Source: Rhodobacteraceae bacterium UBA3069
GTDB taxonomy: Bacteria > Pseudomonadota > Alphaproteobacteria > Rhodobacterales > Rhodobacteraceae
NCBI GenBank assembly: GCA_002366795.1
Contig: DFBX01000079.1
Location: 1 to 56,902 of the forward strand
Direction: 5' to 3'
DNA: 56,902 bases
The notes under the pieces were generated by a model. It did no database searches. It was not told the DNA's origin and was given only the letters and a program-made list of their open reading frames with translations. The position numbers were made by a program, and so were the translations under genes. Shown here piece by piece: positions 6,819-15,725 of the stretch. How positions within the stretch are numbered: position 1 is the stretch's first letter; every line of letters starts with the position of its first letter.

Positions 6819-7283
6819 TCAGATCGGCGCGTCGCCCTCGTCGCAGGTGGCGGATTTCAGGTTGTCACGCACGCGGCGCAACCCTTTGACCAGCGCCTCT
6901 GCCTCTTCGGGAGTCATCCCTGCGAAAGAGGCCTCGTTCACCGCCTGTGCTGCGTCTTGCATGTTGCCCACCTTTTCCGACACCTTGTCGGTCAACCAGA
7001 TCCGGTTTGACCTGCGATCGCGCGGGTCGGGCTTGCGCGCGACCCAGCCGTTGCTTTCCAGCCGGTCCACCAGCCCACTGACCGCCACTGTGCCGATGCC
7101 CAGCAGGCGCGACAGTTCGACTTGGGTCAGGCCATCCTCGCGCAGCAGGTAGTTGATGGCATAAACCTGTGCCGAGGTAAGGCCATGCTTGGCCAGTTGC
7201 TGGTCGAAATAACGGGTGCGCAGGCGGGCGACATGCTGGAATACAAGCCCCACCTGGTTTTCGATCTTGTCATTATCGGTCAT
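6819..7283 (-). CDS. MarR-family transcriptional regulator
   Basis: A 154-residue dimeric winged-helix repressor: helix-turn-helix DGLTQVELSRLLGIGTVAVS, then the family's DPRDRRS wing. MarR proteins typically release DNA on binding an aromatic or acyl ligand. I take the ATG at 7283 (MTDNDK) as start; an in-frame TTG 9 codons upstream would overlap a palindrome and has no better ribosome site. The next gene downstream is the acyl-CoA synthetase, its probable target along with itself. Confidence 0.9.
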   Translation of the reverse strand: MTDNDKIENQVGLVFQHVARLRTRYFDQQLAKHGLTSAQVYAINYLLREDGLTQVELSRLLGIGTVAVSGLVDRLESNGWVARKPDPRDRRSNRIWLTDKVSEKVGNMQDAAQAVNEASFAGMTPEEAEALVKGLRRVRDNLKSATCDEGDAPI

Positions 7284-7308
7284 GCGAACGCGGCCCTCGT
7301 TATAATTC

Positions 7309-7360
7309 AAGCGCTTATGGACGGGGGCGCATTTTCAATCAATAGCACCCTAATAATTAT
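7309..7360. promoter_or_regulatory. Palindromes upstream of marR-like gene
   Basis: AAGCGCTT (7309-7316) and ATAATTAT (7353-7360) are perfect 8-bp dyads in the AT-rich leader of the MarR gene. They are candidate autoregulatory operators, but such short dyads arise often by chance. Confidence 0.3.
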
Positions 7361-7475
7361 CCCTCACATGCGACCATGGTGCCGACCGGATTCTTGAAAA
7401 CCTGGCAAGTTCCATTCGCGGGCCGACAATTTTCCGGCTTTTCGGCTGGTTCCGCGAACGGGTGCGCCGCGCCGA

Positions 7476-7667
7476 TCAATGCGGCTTGGGCGGCGCTTCG
7501 GCGGCGTCCAGCATCGCGTCCAGCGCCTCTTCGATGTCGTCAGGGTCTTGCGAGGGCACCGCGTAGCCGCCCTTGAGCCATTTCGCCAAGTCGACATCGG
7601 CGCAGCGCTTGGAACAGAAGGGACGGTATTTCTGCACCGTCTCTTTGCCGCAGATCGGACAACTCAT
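7476..7667 (-). CDS. yacG: YacG zinc-binding DNA gyrase inhibitor
   Basis: A 63-residue protein with the YacG signature: CPICGK near residue 3 and CSKRCADVDLAKW from about 18, four cysteines binding one zinc, then the conserved acidic tail. E. coli YacG binds GyrB and inhibits supercoiling. The ATG overlaps the stop of the upstream ribonuclease gene by 4 bp, so it is the last gene of the infA-maf-ribonuclease-yacG run. Confidence 0.93.
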   Translation of the reverse strand: MSCPICGKETVQKYRPFCSKRCADVDLAKWLKGGYAVPSQDPDDIEEALDAMLDAAEAPPKPH

Positions 7668-8698
7668 CGCAGTACCTCCGACAGGATCTCCTCCAGCGGG
7701 CGGCGGGCGCGTTGGCGCTGCAATTCGAAATGGCCCAGCGGGGTCCAGCCAGCCAGAATCGTGTCGATCTGGTCAGCACGGAACGCCGCCTTCAGCGCCA
7801 TCTCAAAGGCGCGGCGATCTTTTTTCGGCATCGGGGCCACATCGATGGTGATCTGACCGCCAAGCCCGCGCAGGCGCAACTGGCGCGGCAGGTCGCGCGC
7901 GGTGGCGATATTGGCCTTGAGCGCCGCGGCAGGGGTGGTGTCGGTGCCGGTGTTCACATCCACGGCGACCAGCGCGCGCGTGGGTTCAATGATCATCGAC
8001 GCGCCCGAGCCCAACCGCACAACAGGGGTTTGCAGCGCGTCCACGGCCTCCAACACGCCATTGGTTTCGAAACTGCCCTCGTCCGTGACAATCTCGGCCG
8101 GTTCGACCCAATCGCGCCATGCCAACGCATGCGGGCCGTCGCCTTCGGTCAGCGCCTCAGCCTCGTCGCCGGTGTCGATCGTGATTGCATGGGCCAGATC
8201 GCACATGGCACGGATATCCTCGGCAATTTCGGCATCGTCCGCCTCTAGACAGGAGGAGCGCAGGATCAGCCCCATCGCATCCTCGCCCATTTCCGCGTGC
8301 GCAATTGCCAGCAGCGCATCGCGCCGCTCGTCATCGCGGATCTGGCGCGAGATATTCAGCCCCGGCGCATTGGGCGTCACGATCGCATAGCGGGATTTGA
8401 ACAGGATACGGTCGGTCACGGGAATCGCCTTGCCCTGTTCGGCATGGCCGGTGACCTGCACCAGAATCGCCTGACCGGGGCGCAAGCCCTTGACCTGACG
8501 CAGGAATACGGTGCCGTCAGGCGTGCGCAGGAACATCCCCCCCTGCCCTTTGACGGGACGCTCGGCAATCGCGCGGTAGATCGCACCGGGGCGGATCGAG
8601 TCGCTGTCCACCAGCAGGTCGTGCAACTTGCCATCAACCATCAGCGCGGCGGCTTCGCGCCCGTGCAACTGGTCAAGAATGATCTGGCGGCCGTTCAT
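7664..8698 (-). CDS. Ribonuclease E/G family protein, short form
   Basis: 344 residues, shorter than E. coli RNase G (about 490). The catalytic-core signature VAVDVNTG is at about 243-250 with D247, and the second metal-binding aspartate region is at about 283-288 (ITIDVAPM, D286). No CPxC zinc-link is seen, so quaternary structure may differ from RNase E. Start ATG 8698 forms a 4-bp ATGA overlap with maf; an in-frame start 15 bp further upstream is less likely. It probably processes or degrades RNA, and a larger RNase E should exist elsewhere in the genome. Confidence 0.88.
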   Translation of the reverse strand: MNGRQIILDQLHGREAAALMVDGKLHDLLVDSDSIRPGAIYRAIAERPVKGQGGMFLRTPDGTVFLRQVKGLRPGQAILVQVTGHAEQGKAIPVTDRILFKSRYAIVTPNAPGLNISRQIRDDERRDALLAIAHAEMGEDAMGLILRSSCLEADDAEIAEDIRAMCDLAHAITIDTGDEAEALTEGDGPHALAWRDWVEPAEIVTDEGSFETNGVLEAVDALQTPVVRLGSGASMIIEPTRALVAVDVNTGTDTTPAAALKANIATARDLPRQLRLRGLGGQITIDVAPMPKKDRRAFEMALKAAFRADQIDTILAGWTPLGHFELQRQRARRPLEEILSEVLR

Positions 8699-9273
8699 GC
8701 GCGTTCTTTCCACATCGGGTATCCGGCCGCTTGCAGCAGCCCGGCGGTTTCAGCCAAGGGCAGGCCCACGACAGCGGTGAAAGAACCGGAAATCCACGGA
8801 ATCAGCGCCCCCGCCGGCCCCTGGATGCCATAGCCGCCCGCCTTGCCCTGCCAGTCGTTCGTGGCAAGATAGGCGTTCATCTCCTCGTCGGAAAGGCGCT
8901 TCATCTGCACGGTGGTGACCACGTCACGTTCCCACATCTGCGCGCCGCGCCGCACCGCCACGGCGGTGATCACCTTGTGACGGCGCCCGGACATGGCGAA
9001 CATGAATTGTGCTGCCTCGCCCGCATCGACAGGTTTGCCCATGATACGGCGGCCCAGCGCCACGGTGGTGTCGGCACATAGCACGATATCATCGTCATCC
9101 GCCTGCACCGCAGTCGCCTTTTCACGGGCGATGCGCGTACAATATGGACGCGGCAACTCGTTCTTATGGGGATCTTCGTTGATGTCAGGGGGGCGGATAT
9201 CATCCGCCACAACCCCGATCTGCGCCAGCAATTCCTTGCGACGCGGGCTTCCTGACCCCAGAATCAACCGCAT
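8695..9273 (-). CDS. maf: Maf family nucleotide pyrophosphatase
   Basis: 192 residues. The N terminus MRLILGSGSPRRKELL is the Maf signature with the nucleotide-binding SxSPRR loop; the catalytic Asp lies in VLCADTTVALG (about 65-75). Maf proteins hydrolyse non-canonical or modified NTPs to monophosphates. It lies between infA and the ribonuclease gene, as in other Rhodobacterales. Confidence 0.93.
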   Translation of the reverse strand: MRLILGSGSPRRKELLAQIGVVADDIRPPDINEDPHKNELPRPYCTRIAREKATAVQADDDDIVLCADTTVALGRRIMGKPVDAGEAAQFMFAMSGRRHKVITAVAVRRGAQMWERDVVTTVQMKRLSDEEMNAYLATNDWQGKAGGYGIQGPAGALIPWISGSFTAVVGLPLAETAGLLQAAGYPMWKERA

Positions 9274-9281
9274 GAAATCGG

Positions 9282-9500
9282 TTATTTGAAGCGGTAATTG
9301 ATCCGACCCTTGGTCAGATCGTAGGGCGTCATTTCGACTTGCACCTTGTCGCCAGCCAGAACACGGATGCGGTTCTTGCGCATCTTGCCTGCCGTATGAG
9401 CGATGATCGTATGGCCGTTTTCCAGCTCGACCAGGAATGTCGCGTTCGGCAGGAGTTCCTTCACGACACCGGGAAATTCGAGCGTATCTTCCTTGGCCAT
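9282..9500 (-). CDS. infA: Translation initiation factor IF-1
   Basis: 72 residues, a single S1-type OB fold: MAKEDTLEFPGVVKELLPN, then AHTAGKMRKNRIRVLAGDKV and the terminal KGRINYRFK. It occupies the ribosomal A site during initiation. A good ribosome site (GGAGAG) precedes the ATG. It heads the infA-maf-ribonuclease-yacG operon; the 88-bp gap upstream should hold its promoter. Confidence 0.97.
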   Translation of the reverse strand: MAKEDTLEFPGVVKELLPNATFLVELENGHTIIAHTAGKMRKNRIRVLAGDKVQVEMTPYDLTKGRINYRFK

Positions 9501-9588
9501 GGTCTCTCCTTGATTACGTTCCCCGCCAAAGTTCTGCGAGGCATGGCGCTAAATGGTCCCAATCGCACAAATTTTCAAGGGGGATTCG

Positions 9589-10470
9589 CTATGCCAGCGC
9601 GGATTCTGTGACCAGCGCCACCCGTGGCCCCTGTTCTGCCCAATGGGCCGCGTTCAACACATGACCATCGGCACGCACCGCGCGGATGGCATCCAGCGTC
9701 ACCTCGCCATAGGTCCAGCCCGCTTGGCCAAGGCTGCCCTCGGCGATCACGCCGGTGGGCGGGAACCCCATATCGGGGGGACCAAAAATGCCGCCCATCC
9801 CGGTGTTTTCCTCCACCGCATAAACCTCGGGCCGGTCACCGACAAGCGACGCCATGACGCAAACGCATTGCCCTTCCAGCGCGCGGGCCATGGCGCCGAT
9901 ACGCACCCGCCAATATCCTTCCAACGCCTCGGTGCAGGACGGGACAAGGATGATTTCGGCCCCCGCCTCGACCAGTGCGCGGGCCAGGAGGGGGAATTCG
10001 CTGTCATAGCAGATCAGCACGCCGATCTTGCCCAACGCCGTATCGAACAGCTTGAGCGGCCCGCCCCCCGACACGCCCCAATCGTCCCGCTCGAACCGGG
10101 TCATGATCTGCTTGTCCTGATAGTCGGACACGCCCGATGGCGCGAACAGCCGCGCACGGTTGACGACCAACCCGCCCTCTTCCACCGGGGCCGACGGGCC
10201 AAGGATATGCACCTTGAACCGCAGCGCCAAGGCGGCCAACAAGGCATCCATCGCGCCAACCCGTTCGGACACGGCCGCAATGGCGCCGCCCGTGTCACCC
10301 GCCACCTGCGCGCCCGCCAGCGATGCCAGCTCCATCGCGCCATATTCGGGAAACACCAGCAAATCCGCCCCCTCGCCCGCCGCTTCAGCAACCCAACCGG
10401 TCATCTTCGCCTCAAAAGCGGCCCAGCCCTCGAACCAGTCCAGGGGATATGCAGCGGTGGCGATTCTCAT
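9589..10470 (-). CDS. Carbon-nitrogen hydrolase (nitrilase superfamily)
   Basis: 293 residues with the catalytic Glu in VFPEYGAME (about 40-44), Lys in YQDKQIMTRFE (about 120), and Cys in ICYDSEFP (about 154). This superfamily hydrolyses amides, nitriles or carbamoyl groups in the cytoplasm; the substrate here is unknown. The gene interrupts the usual hisD-to-infA block together with the GNAT gene upstream. A ribosome site (AGGAGAG) is present before the ATG. Confidence 0.88.
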   Translation of the reverse strand: MRIATAAYPLDWFEGWAAFEAKMTGWVAEAAGEGADLLVFPEYGAMELASLAGAQVAGDTGGAIAAVSERVGAMDALLAALALRFKVHILGPSAPVEEGGLVVNRARLFAPSGVSDYQDKQIMTRFERDDWGVSGGGPLKLFDTALGKIGVLICYDSEFPLLARALVEAGAEIILVPSCTEALEGYWRVRIGAMARALEGQCVCVMASLVGDRPEVYAVEENTGMGGIFGPPDMGFPPTGVIAEGSLGQAGWTYGEVTLDAIRAVRADGHVLNAAHWAEQGPRVALVTESALA

Positions 10471-10538
10471 GGCTCTCTCCTGTTGCTGCGCGGATGATCA
10501 CCCCGCACCGCCGATAAGGCAAGAGCGCCCCGCCCCGG

Positions 10539-10573
10539 CTTTCATTTTGCCAAAAATACTCATGCCGAAGGCA
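10539..10573. repeat. Dispersed intergenic repeat, divergent copy
   Basis: Reads CTTTCATTTTGCCAAAAATA then a GCCGAAGGC half-hairpin. It is a variant of the CTTTCATTGTTC...AAAATACCTCC repeat seen at five other intergenic sites. It lies just after the GNAT gene and before the nitrilase gene. Confidence 0.45.
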
Positions 10574-10589
10574 CCGTCCGAAAGGACGG

Positions 10590-11186
10590 TCAATCCAGCG
10601 TCCGAATCCAGAATTGCAGCGGCTTGGAACTGGGCGCATCCTCGCCCAGGTCCTTCCATTCGAACCAGGCCACCACCCCCGGCAAGGGCCGGTAGCCGCG
10701 CCCACGCCAGAACCCGTCCAACGAGCGCGCATCTTCGGGCCGCATCGGGTGCCCCTCCTCGCGCACCACACCGCAAAAGGCGGTCTTGTGACGGCCCAGT
10801 CGGCGCGCGTGCTCCTCGCGCGCATCAAAGAACCGGTGCCCGATCCCTTGCCCGCGACAGTCCGGCAACAGCACGGATTCGGCGCAATAGAACATCCTGT
10901 CCAGCCGCTCGCCCGTGCCGTCGAAGGCCGCAGCGAAATCGGGGTGATCTTCCATCGGAGTGCCGGTGGCCGCGCCGATCAGGCGGTCGCCGTCAAACGC
11001 ACCAACCACCACCGCACCGGCGCTGTCGCGATAGGTCTGCATATAGCCGCGCTCATAGTCCAGATCGCCATCGTACAAATAGGGCCAGTCGCGGAACACC
11101 GCGATGCGCAGCCGCGCCACGTCGTCCAGCGCGGCCTCCAGTGCCGCCCCGGTCAGAACCTCAACCCGTATCGGACCCGTTTGCAT
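10590..11186 (-). CDS. GNAT-family N-acetyltransferase
   Basis: 198 residues; the acetyl-CoA binding motif LLPDCRGQGIGHRFF (Q/RxxGxG/A type, about 106-120) identifies the fold. The substrate is unknown. The start ATG at 11186 shares a base with the stop of the upstream NTF2-like gene (TGATG); a TTG one codon earlier is possible but unnecessary. Confidence 0.85.
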   Translation of the reverse strand: MQTGPIRVEVLTGAALEAALDDVARLRIAVFRDWPYLYDGDLDYERGYMQTYRDSAGAVVVGAFDGDRLIGAATGTPMEDHPDFAAAFDGTGERLDRMFYCAESVLLPDCRGQGIGHRFFDAREEHARRLGRHKTAFCGVVREEGHPMRPEDARSLDGFWRGRGYRPLPGVVAWFEWKDLGEDAPSSKPLQFWIRTLD

Positions 11187-11587
11187 CAAGCTGAAACCTG
11201 CCGCACCCAGTCAGCAAGATTGTAATAGGTGACAACGCGGGTAATCTTGCCGCCTTCAAGCGAAAAGAACGACCCCGCAGGCAGGCGATAGGTCTGCCCC
11301 TTCGCTTCGGGCAGGCCCTCGTCTGTTTCCAGGTAGGTGCCGTTCACGATGAACTCGGCGGCGGCGCGGGTGCCGCCCTCGACCTCGAAAATCACCATGT
11401 CGGTCAGTTCCTCGCGATAGCACCGCTCCATATGGGCGCAGGATTCCGCGAATTTCGCTCGGCCCATGCGGACCTGACCTTCGTTGACGTGAGGGGCGAT
11501 GTCATCGGACAGGCAATCCAACATCCCTTCGGTATCGCCCGCGTTGAAAGCTTCGAAATAATCACGGATCACGGTCTTGGCGCTCAT
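11186..11587 (-). CDS. NTF2/SnoaL-like protein
   Basis: 133 residues with the cone-shaped alpha+beta fold of NTF2-like proteins: YFEAFNAGDTEGMLDCLSDD at the N terminus, central strands with VNGTY, and ITRVVTYYNLADWV at the end. It may be a small-molecule isomerase-like enzyme or binding protein; the function is not known. It overlaps the phosphatase gene upstream by 4 bp and the GNAT downstream by 1 bp. Confidence 0.82.
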   Translation of the reverse strand: MSAKTVIRDYFEAFNAGDTEGMLDCLSDDIAPHVNEGQVRMGRAKFAESCAHMERCYREELTDMVIFEVEGGTRAAAEFIVNGTYLETDEGLPEAKGQTYRLPAGSFFSLEGGKITRVVTYYNLADWVRQVSA

Positions 11588-12045
11588 GCGGCCTCCTTCG
11601 GGTCACCCCAGCGTTTTACCAATTCGCGCACGATCTGGTCGCGCGATTGTCGATAGGACGCCAGCCGCGCCTCGCGCCCCTCGCCCCCGGTGGTCGGGTC
11701 CATGATCGGCCAGTATTCCACCTCGATATGATAGAAACGCGCCAGATCCTCGGCCATGGCCTTGCTGGCTGGCGACAAGGCCACGATCAGATCGAACGAG
11801 GAAATATCCTCGCCCCCCTCACGCATCGTATCGAAACTGCGCGAGCGGTGCCGCGCCAGTTCCACCCCGATCTCTTCGCAGACCGCGATGGAAAACCCAT
11901 CGATTTCCATATCGTTCTCGACCCCGACGGATTGCACGTAAGTGCCTGTGCCATAGAACTTTTTCATGATCCCCTCGGCCATGGGGGAACGCACGGCGTT
12001 ATGATCGCAACAAAACAGAACCGACTGCGGAAGGGGCTCGGTCAA
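11584..12045 (-). CDS. Low-molecular-weight protein-tyrosine phosphatase family protein
   Basis: 153 residues. The N-terminal C-x5-R phosphate loop is visible as CCDHNAVRSPMAEG (about 12-25), and the general-acid Asp is in PIMDPT near residue 115. It could be a phosphatase or an arsenate-reductase-like member of the fold. Its position after UPF0262 in the hisD block is usual for Rhodobacterales. Confidence 0.87.
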   Translation of the reverse strand: MTEPLPQSVLFCCDHNAVRSPMAEGIMKKFYGTGTYVQSVGVENDMEIDGFSIAVCEEIGVELARHRSRSFDTMREGGEDISSFDLIVALSPASKAMAEDLARFYHIEVEYWPIMDPTTGGEGREARLASYRQSRDQIVRELVKRWGDPKEAA

Positions 12046-12048
12046 GGA

Positions 12049-12528
12049 TCAGCCCCCGAAATGCAGCACGCAGATCAGCGTGAAAAGACGGCGAGCCGTA
12101 TCATTGTCGATCTCCGCCTTGCCCTCCAGCCGTTCGGCCAGAATGCGCGCGCCTTCGTTGTGGATGCCGCGTCGGGCCATGTCGATGGTTTCGATCTGGC
12201 TGGGCGCCATGTTCTTGACCGCGTCGAAATAGCTTTCGCAGATCGCCCAGTAATCCTTGACCACTTGCCGGAAAGGCGACAGCGACAGGTGGAATTCGGC
12301 GGCCTTGTCACCGCTTTCGGTATCTACGTCGAAAACCAGCCGCTTGTCGCGGATCGACAGACCGACGCGGTAAGGGCCATCGGGCACCACGCGGTCGTCA
12401 CGCTTGGGCAGGTCGAACTGGTTTTCCTCGATCAGGTCGAACATGGCGACCTTGCGTTCTTGCTCGATCTCGGGCGTGGGGGGCGGCAGCGCGCTGTCAT
12501 CCAATTCGATATGGCAGATGCGGCTCAT
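12049..12528 (-). CDS. UPF0262 family protein
   Basis: 159 residues matching UPF0262 from memory: N-terminal SRICHIELDD, central NQFDLP and GPYRVGLSIRDKRLVFD, and MARRGIHNEGA. No biochemical function is known. It is 10 bp downstream of hisD and 3 bp from the phosphatase gene, so it is in that operon. Confidence 0.9.
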   Translation of the reverse strand: MSRICHIELDDSALPPPTPEIEQERKVAMFDLIEENQFDLPKRDDRVVPDGPYRVGLSIRDKRLVFDVDTESGDKAAEFHLSLSPFRQVVKDYWAICESYFDAVKNMAPSQIETIDMARRGIHNEGARILAERLEGKAEIDNDTARRLFTLICVLHFGG

Positions 12529-12538
12529 GTTCGCCCCC

Positions 12539-13840
12539 TTACTCGTTCAGATGGTTGAGGCGCGCGCGCACCGACAGGCCGTGCGCCTCAAGGCTTTCGG
12601 AAATCGCCAGCGTTTCTGCCGCGGGCCCGATGGCGCGCAGCGCCGCCGGGGTCATCTTGGCCAAAGTCGTCCGCTTGAGAAAGTCCATAACCGACAAACC
12701 GCTGGAAAAACGCGCCGAACGCGCCGTGGGAAGCACATGATTTGGGCCGCCCACGTAGTCGCCGATCGCCTCGGGCGTCCACGCGCCAAGGAAGATTGCA
12801 CCGGCATGGGTGATCTTTTCGGACAGCGCGTCGGGGTCTTCCACGCACAGCTCAAGGTGTTCGGGTGCGATGCGGTTCGACAGGGCGGCGGCCACATCCA
12901 GGTCGGGCACCTCGATCACCGCGCCGAAATCGCGCCAGCTTTTGCCCGCGATCTCGCGCCGTTCCAGCGTTTGCAGGTGGCGTTCAATCGCGGCGACCAC
13001 GGCCTTGCCCATGGCGGGGCTATCGGTGATCAGCAACGATTGCGCGCTTTCGTCATGTTCGGCCTGGGACAGCATATCCAGCGCGATCCAGTCGGGATCG
13101 TTGTCCTTGTCGGCAATGACCAGAATTTCAGAAGGACCCGCGATCATGTCGATCCCGACCTTGCCGAACACACGCCGCTTTGCCGCCGCCACAAAGGCAT
13201 TGCCCGGCCCTGTGATCTTGTCCACCGGCGCGATGGTTTCGGTGCCATAGGCCAGTGCCGCCACGGCTTGCGCACCGCCAATCCGGTATACCTCGTCCAC
13301 ACCGGCGATGCGCGCGGCCAGCAGAACCAGCGGGTTGGCCACGCCATCGGGCGTCGGCACCACGACGGCCAGCCGCCCAACCCCGGCCACCTTGGCAGGC
13401 ACCGCGTTCATCAGGACCGAGGACGGATAGGATGCCAGCCCGCCGGGCACATACAGCCCCGCCGCCGATACCGGTGTCCAGCGCCAACCAAGGGTCGCGC
13501 CATCGGGGTCGGTCCAGGACTGATCGACAGGCATCTGGCGGACATGATAGGCGCGGATACGTTCAGCGGCCAGTTCAAGCGCCACACGCTCGTGCTCCGG
13601 CACTTGCGCAATCAATGCATCAATCTCGGCCTCGGAAAACCGCAACATGTCCGGCGTCAGGTCCAACCGGTCGAATTTCGAGGTCAACTCAATCACCGCC
13701 GCATCGCCCCGGGCGCGCACATCGGCGATAATCCCCGCCACGATGTCATCCACATCGGGGCTGTCCTCGCGCTTGGCCCCCAGCAGGGCGGCAAAAGCGG
13801 TTTCGAAATCGGCGTCTTGGCTGTTCAGAAATACGGGCAT
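12539..13840 (-). CDS. hisD: Histidinol dehydrogenase
   Basis: Oxidises histidinol to histidine in two NAD-dependent steps, the last step of histidine synthesis. 433 residues from the ATG at 13840, which follows a clear GGAGGG ribosome site; a longer frame of 15 more codons lacks one. Zinc-site and catalytic stretches are present: AEHDESAQSLL (about 245-255), GPNHVLPTARSARF and APEHLE. No other his genes are adjacent, as is usual in this block. Confidence 0.96.
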   Translation of the reverse strand: MPVFLNSQDADFETAFAALLGAKREDSPDVDDIVAGIIADVRARGDAAVIELTSKFDRLDLTPDMLRFSEAEIDALIAQVPEHERVALELAAERIRAYHVRQMPVDQSWTDPDGATLGWRWTPVSAAGLYVPGGLASYPSSVLMNAVPAKVAGVGRLAVVVPTPDGVANPLVLLAARIAGVDEVYRIGGAQAVAALAYGTETIAPVDKITGPGNAFVAAAKRRVFGKVGIDMIAGPSEILVIADKDNDPDWIALDMLSQAEHDESAQSLLITDSPAMGKAVVAAIERHLQTLERREIAGKSWRDFGAVIEVPDLDVAAALSNRIAPEHLELCVEDPDALSEKITHAGAIFLGAWTPEAIGDYVGGPNHVLPTARSARFSSGLSVMDFLKRTTLAKMTPAALRAIGPAAETLAISESLEAHGLSVRARLNHLNE

Positions 13841-13910
13841 GGTCCCTCCGGGCTTTGGCGAGACATAGCCGCCGTGCCGCCCCACCTCAAGAGACAGGGC
13901 GCCCCTGCCC

Positions 13911-13946
13911 CTTCATTGTTCTGAAAATACCCGAACCGGCGCTTCG
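13911..13946. repeat. Dispersed intergenic repeat copy
   Basis: CTTCATTGTTCTGAAAATAC followed by CCGAACCGG, between the DUF2948 gene and hisD. The left half is identical to copies near 29868 and 48013, while the hairpin half has diverged. Confidence 0.6.
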
Positions 13947-13947
13947 A

Positions 13948-14430
13948 TCATTCGGGATGTTCAGGGGTCTGTTTCGACGGGGCCACATAGGGGCGCGTCA
14001 CATCGCGCAGGCGCAGTTCCAGCGCCTCCAGCCGCAGGCGGATTGCTCCGTCACCCGCCAGAACAAGGGTCAGGTCGCCCTCTGGCCCCTCGCCATCCTG
14101 CGCCCATTCGATATCCAGCAGCGACAGGATCATATCCTTATCGCCCCGCTCCACCCCGGACGAGGCAACACGCAGCACGTTTTCCACCGACAACACCGAT
14201 TGCACCCGCTCCACGGGACGTTTGCGGGCCTCGGCACGCGGGGCGTCCTCCCAGCGGAATCGGTTGATCAGCAGGGCAAAGCGCCGCTCGCGCGGCAACC
14301 ATTTCATTTCGGCCGCGGGAAACACGGCATCCTGCGAAAGGCTTGCCAGCACTTTCAGGTCCTCGGCATCGAAAGCACCCAAATTCAGGGGTGCCTCTCG
14401 GCCATCCTCGAAACGGGCATCTTCACTCAT
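13948..14430 (-). CDS. DUF2948 family protein
   Basis: 160 residues; the family is recognised from its place between murA and hisD and from stretches such as LKVLASLSQDAVF and RRFALLINRFRWED. Function unknown. It overlaps the murA stop by 4 bp (ATGA), so it is translationally coupled to murA. Confidence 0.85.
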   Translation of the reverse strand: MSEDARFEDGREAPLNLGAFDAEDLKVLASLSQDAVFPAAEMKWLPRERRFALLINRFRWEDAPRAEARKRPVERVQSVLSVENVLRVASSGVERGDKDMILSLLDIEWAQDGEGPEGDLTLVLAGDGAIRLRLEALELRLRDVTRPYVAPSKQTPEHPE

Positions 14431-15695
14431 TGGCCTGTGATCCTTTCGATTTTCGCACCGACATTGCCCAACTTTTCCTCGACCCGCTCGTAGCCGCGGT
14501 CAAGGTGATAGACGCGGTTCACGATGGTTTCGCCCTCGGCGGCAAGCCCCGCCAAAATCAACGAAACCGAGGCCCGAAGATCGGTCGCCATCACCGGCGC
14601 GCCTTTCATTTTCTCGACCCCATGCACCGTGGCCACGCCGCCCTGCACGTCGATATTCGCCCCCATACGCACCAGTTCCGGCGCGTGCATGAAACGGTTT
14701 TCAAAGATCTTCTCTTCCAGAACCGAGGTGCCGTCGGCCAGGCACAGCAGCGCCATCATCTGCGCCTGCAAATCGGTTGGGAAGCCGGGGAAGGGTTCGG
14801 TCACGATATCCACCGCCTTGATCCGGTCGCCGCGCCGCTTCACCGTCAACCCGCGCGCGCATTCGGTCACCTCGATGCCTGCCGCGTCCAGTTTCTCGCA
14901 AAAGGCACCGATCAGGTCGATGCGCCCGCCAAGGCAGGTGACTTCGCCGCCGCAGAAGGCGGGGGCCAGCATATAGGTGCCCAGTTCGATCCGGTCGGTA
15001 ACAACGGGATGGGTCGCGCCATGCAGCCGGTCAACGCCCTGGATTTCGATGGTTGATGTCCCGTCGCCCTCAATCTGCGCACCCATCTTGCGCAGGCAAT
15101 CGGCCAGATCGACGATCTCGGGCTCGCGCGCGGCGTTTTTCAAAACCGTGGTGCCCTTGGCCAGCGTCGCCGCCATCAGCACGTTTTCCGTCGCACCAAC
15201 AGATGCAAAGCGCAATTCATGCACCGCGCCCTTCAGCCCGCCATTGGTCTTGGCGTGCAGGTAGCCCTCTTTCAATTCGATCTCGGCACCCATGGCGGTC
15301 AGCGCATCAACATGAAGATCCATTGGCCGCGCGCCGATCGCACAGCCACCGGGCAGCGACACAACCGCGTGGCCCATCCGCGCCAGCAGCGGCCCCAGCA
15401 CCAGGTTCGAGGCACGCATTTTCCGCACGATGTCATAATCGGCCACGGGGCTGATCTCGCCATGGGATGCCATTGCGATGACCTTGCCATCCTGCATCTT
15501 GGTGACCTCGGCCCCCAGGCTTTCCAGCAGGGCAGTCATGGTCTTGATGTCCGACAGGCGCGGCGCGTTGGTCAGTGTCAGCGGCTCTTCGGACAGAAGC
15601 GTGGCAGGCATCAGGGCAAGACAGGCGTTTTTGGCGCCCGCGATAGGAATATCCCCATTAAGCGGGCCATTGCCCGTGACGATGATCGAATCCAT
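14427..15695 (-). CDS. murA: UDP-N-acetylglucosamine 1-carboxyvinyltransferase
   Basis: First committed step of peptidoglycan synthesis: transfers enolpyruvate from PEP to UDP-GlcNAc. 422 residues. The catalytic cysteine is present in LPGGCAIGARP (C118), so the enzyme should be fosfomycin-sensitive in principle. N-terminal GAKNA and the RxSxS-type repeats of the inside-out barrel are present. It heads the murA-DUF2948 pair. Confidence 0.97.
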   Translation of the reverse strand: MDSIIVTGNGPLNGDIPIAGAKNACLALMPATLLSEEPLTLTNAPRLSDIKTMTALLESLGAEVTKMQDGKVIAMASHGEISPVADYDIVRKMRASNLVLGPLLARMGHAVVSLPGGCAIGARPMDLHVDALTAMGAEIELKEGYLHAKTNGGLKGAVHELRFASVGATENVLMAATLAKGTTVLKNAAREPEIVDLADCLRKMGAQIEGDGTSTIEIQGVDRLHGATHPVVTDRIELGTYMLAPAFCGGEVTCLGGRIDLIGAFCEKLDAAGIEVTECARGLTVKRRGDRIKAVDIVTEPFPGFPTDLQAQMMALLCLADGTSVLEEKIFENRFMHAPELVRMGANIDVQGGVATVHGVEKMKGAPVMATDLRASVSLILAGLAAEGETIVNRVYHLDRGYERVEEKLGNVGAKIERITGQ

Positions 15696-15725
15696 TCTGC
15701 CCTACCTTTTTTCTACTTTATCAAC

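Noticed and set aside
4984..7152. A 722-codon plus-strand open frame
   Set aside because: It is antisense to the acyl-CoA synthetase and MarR genes, with biased composition typical of shadow frames in high-GC DNA.
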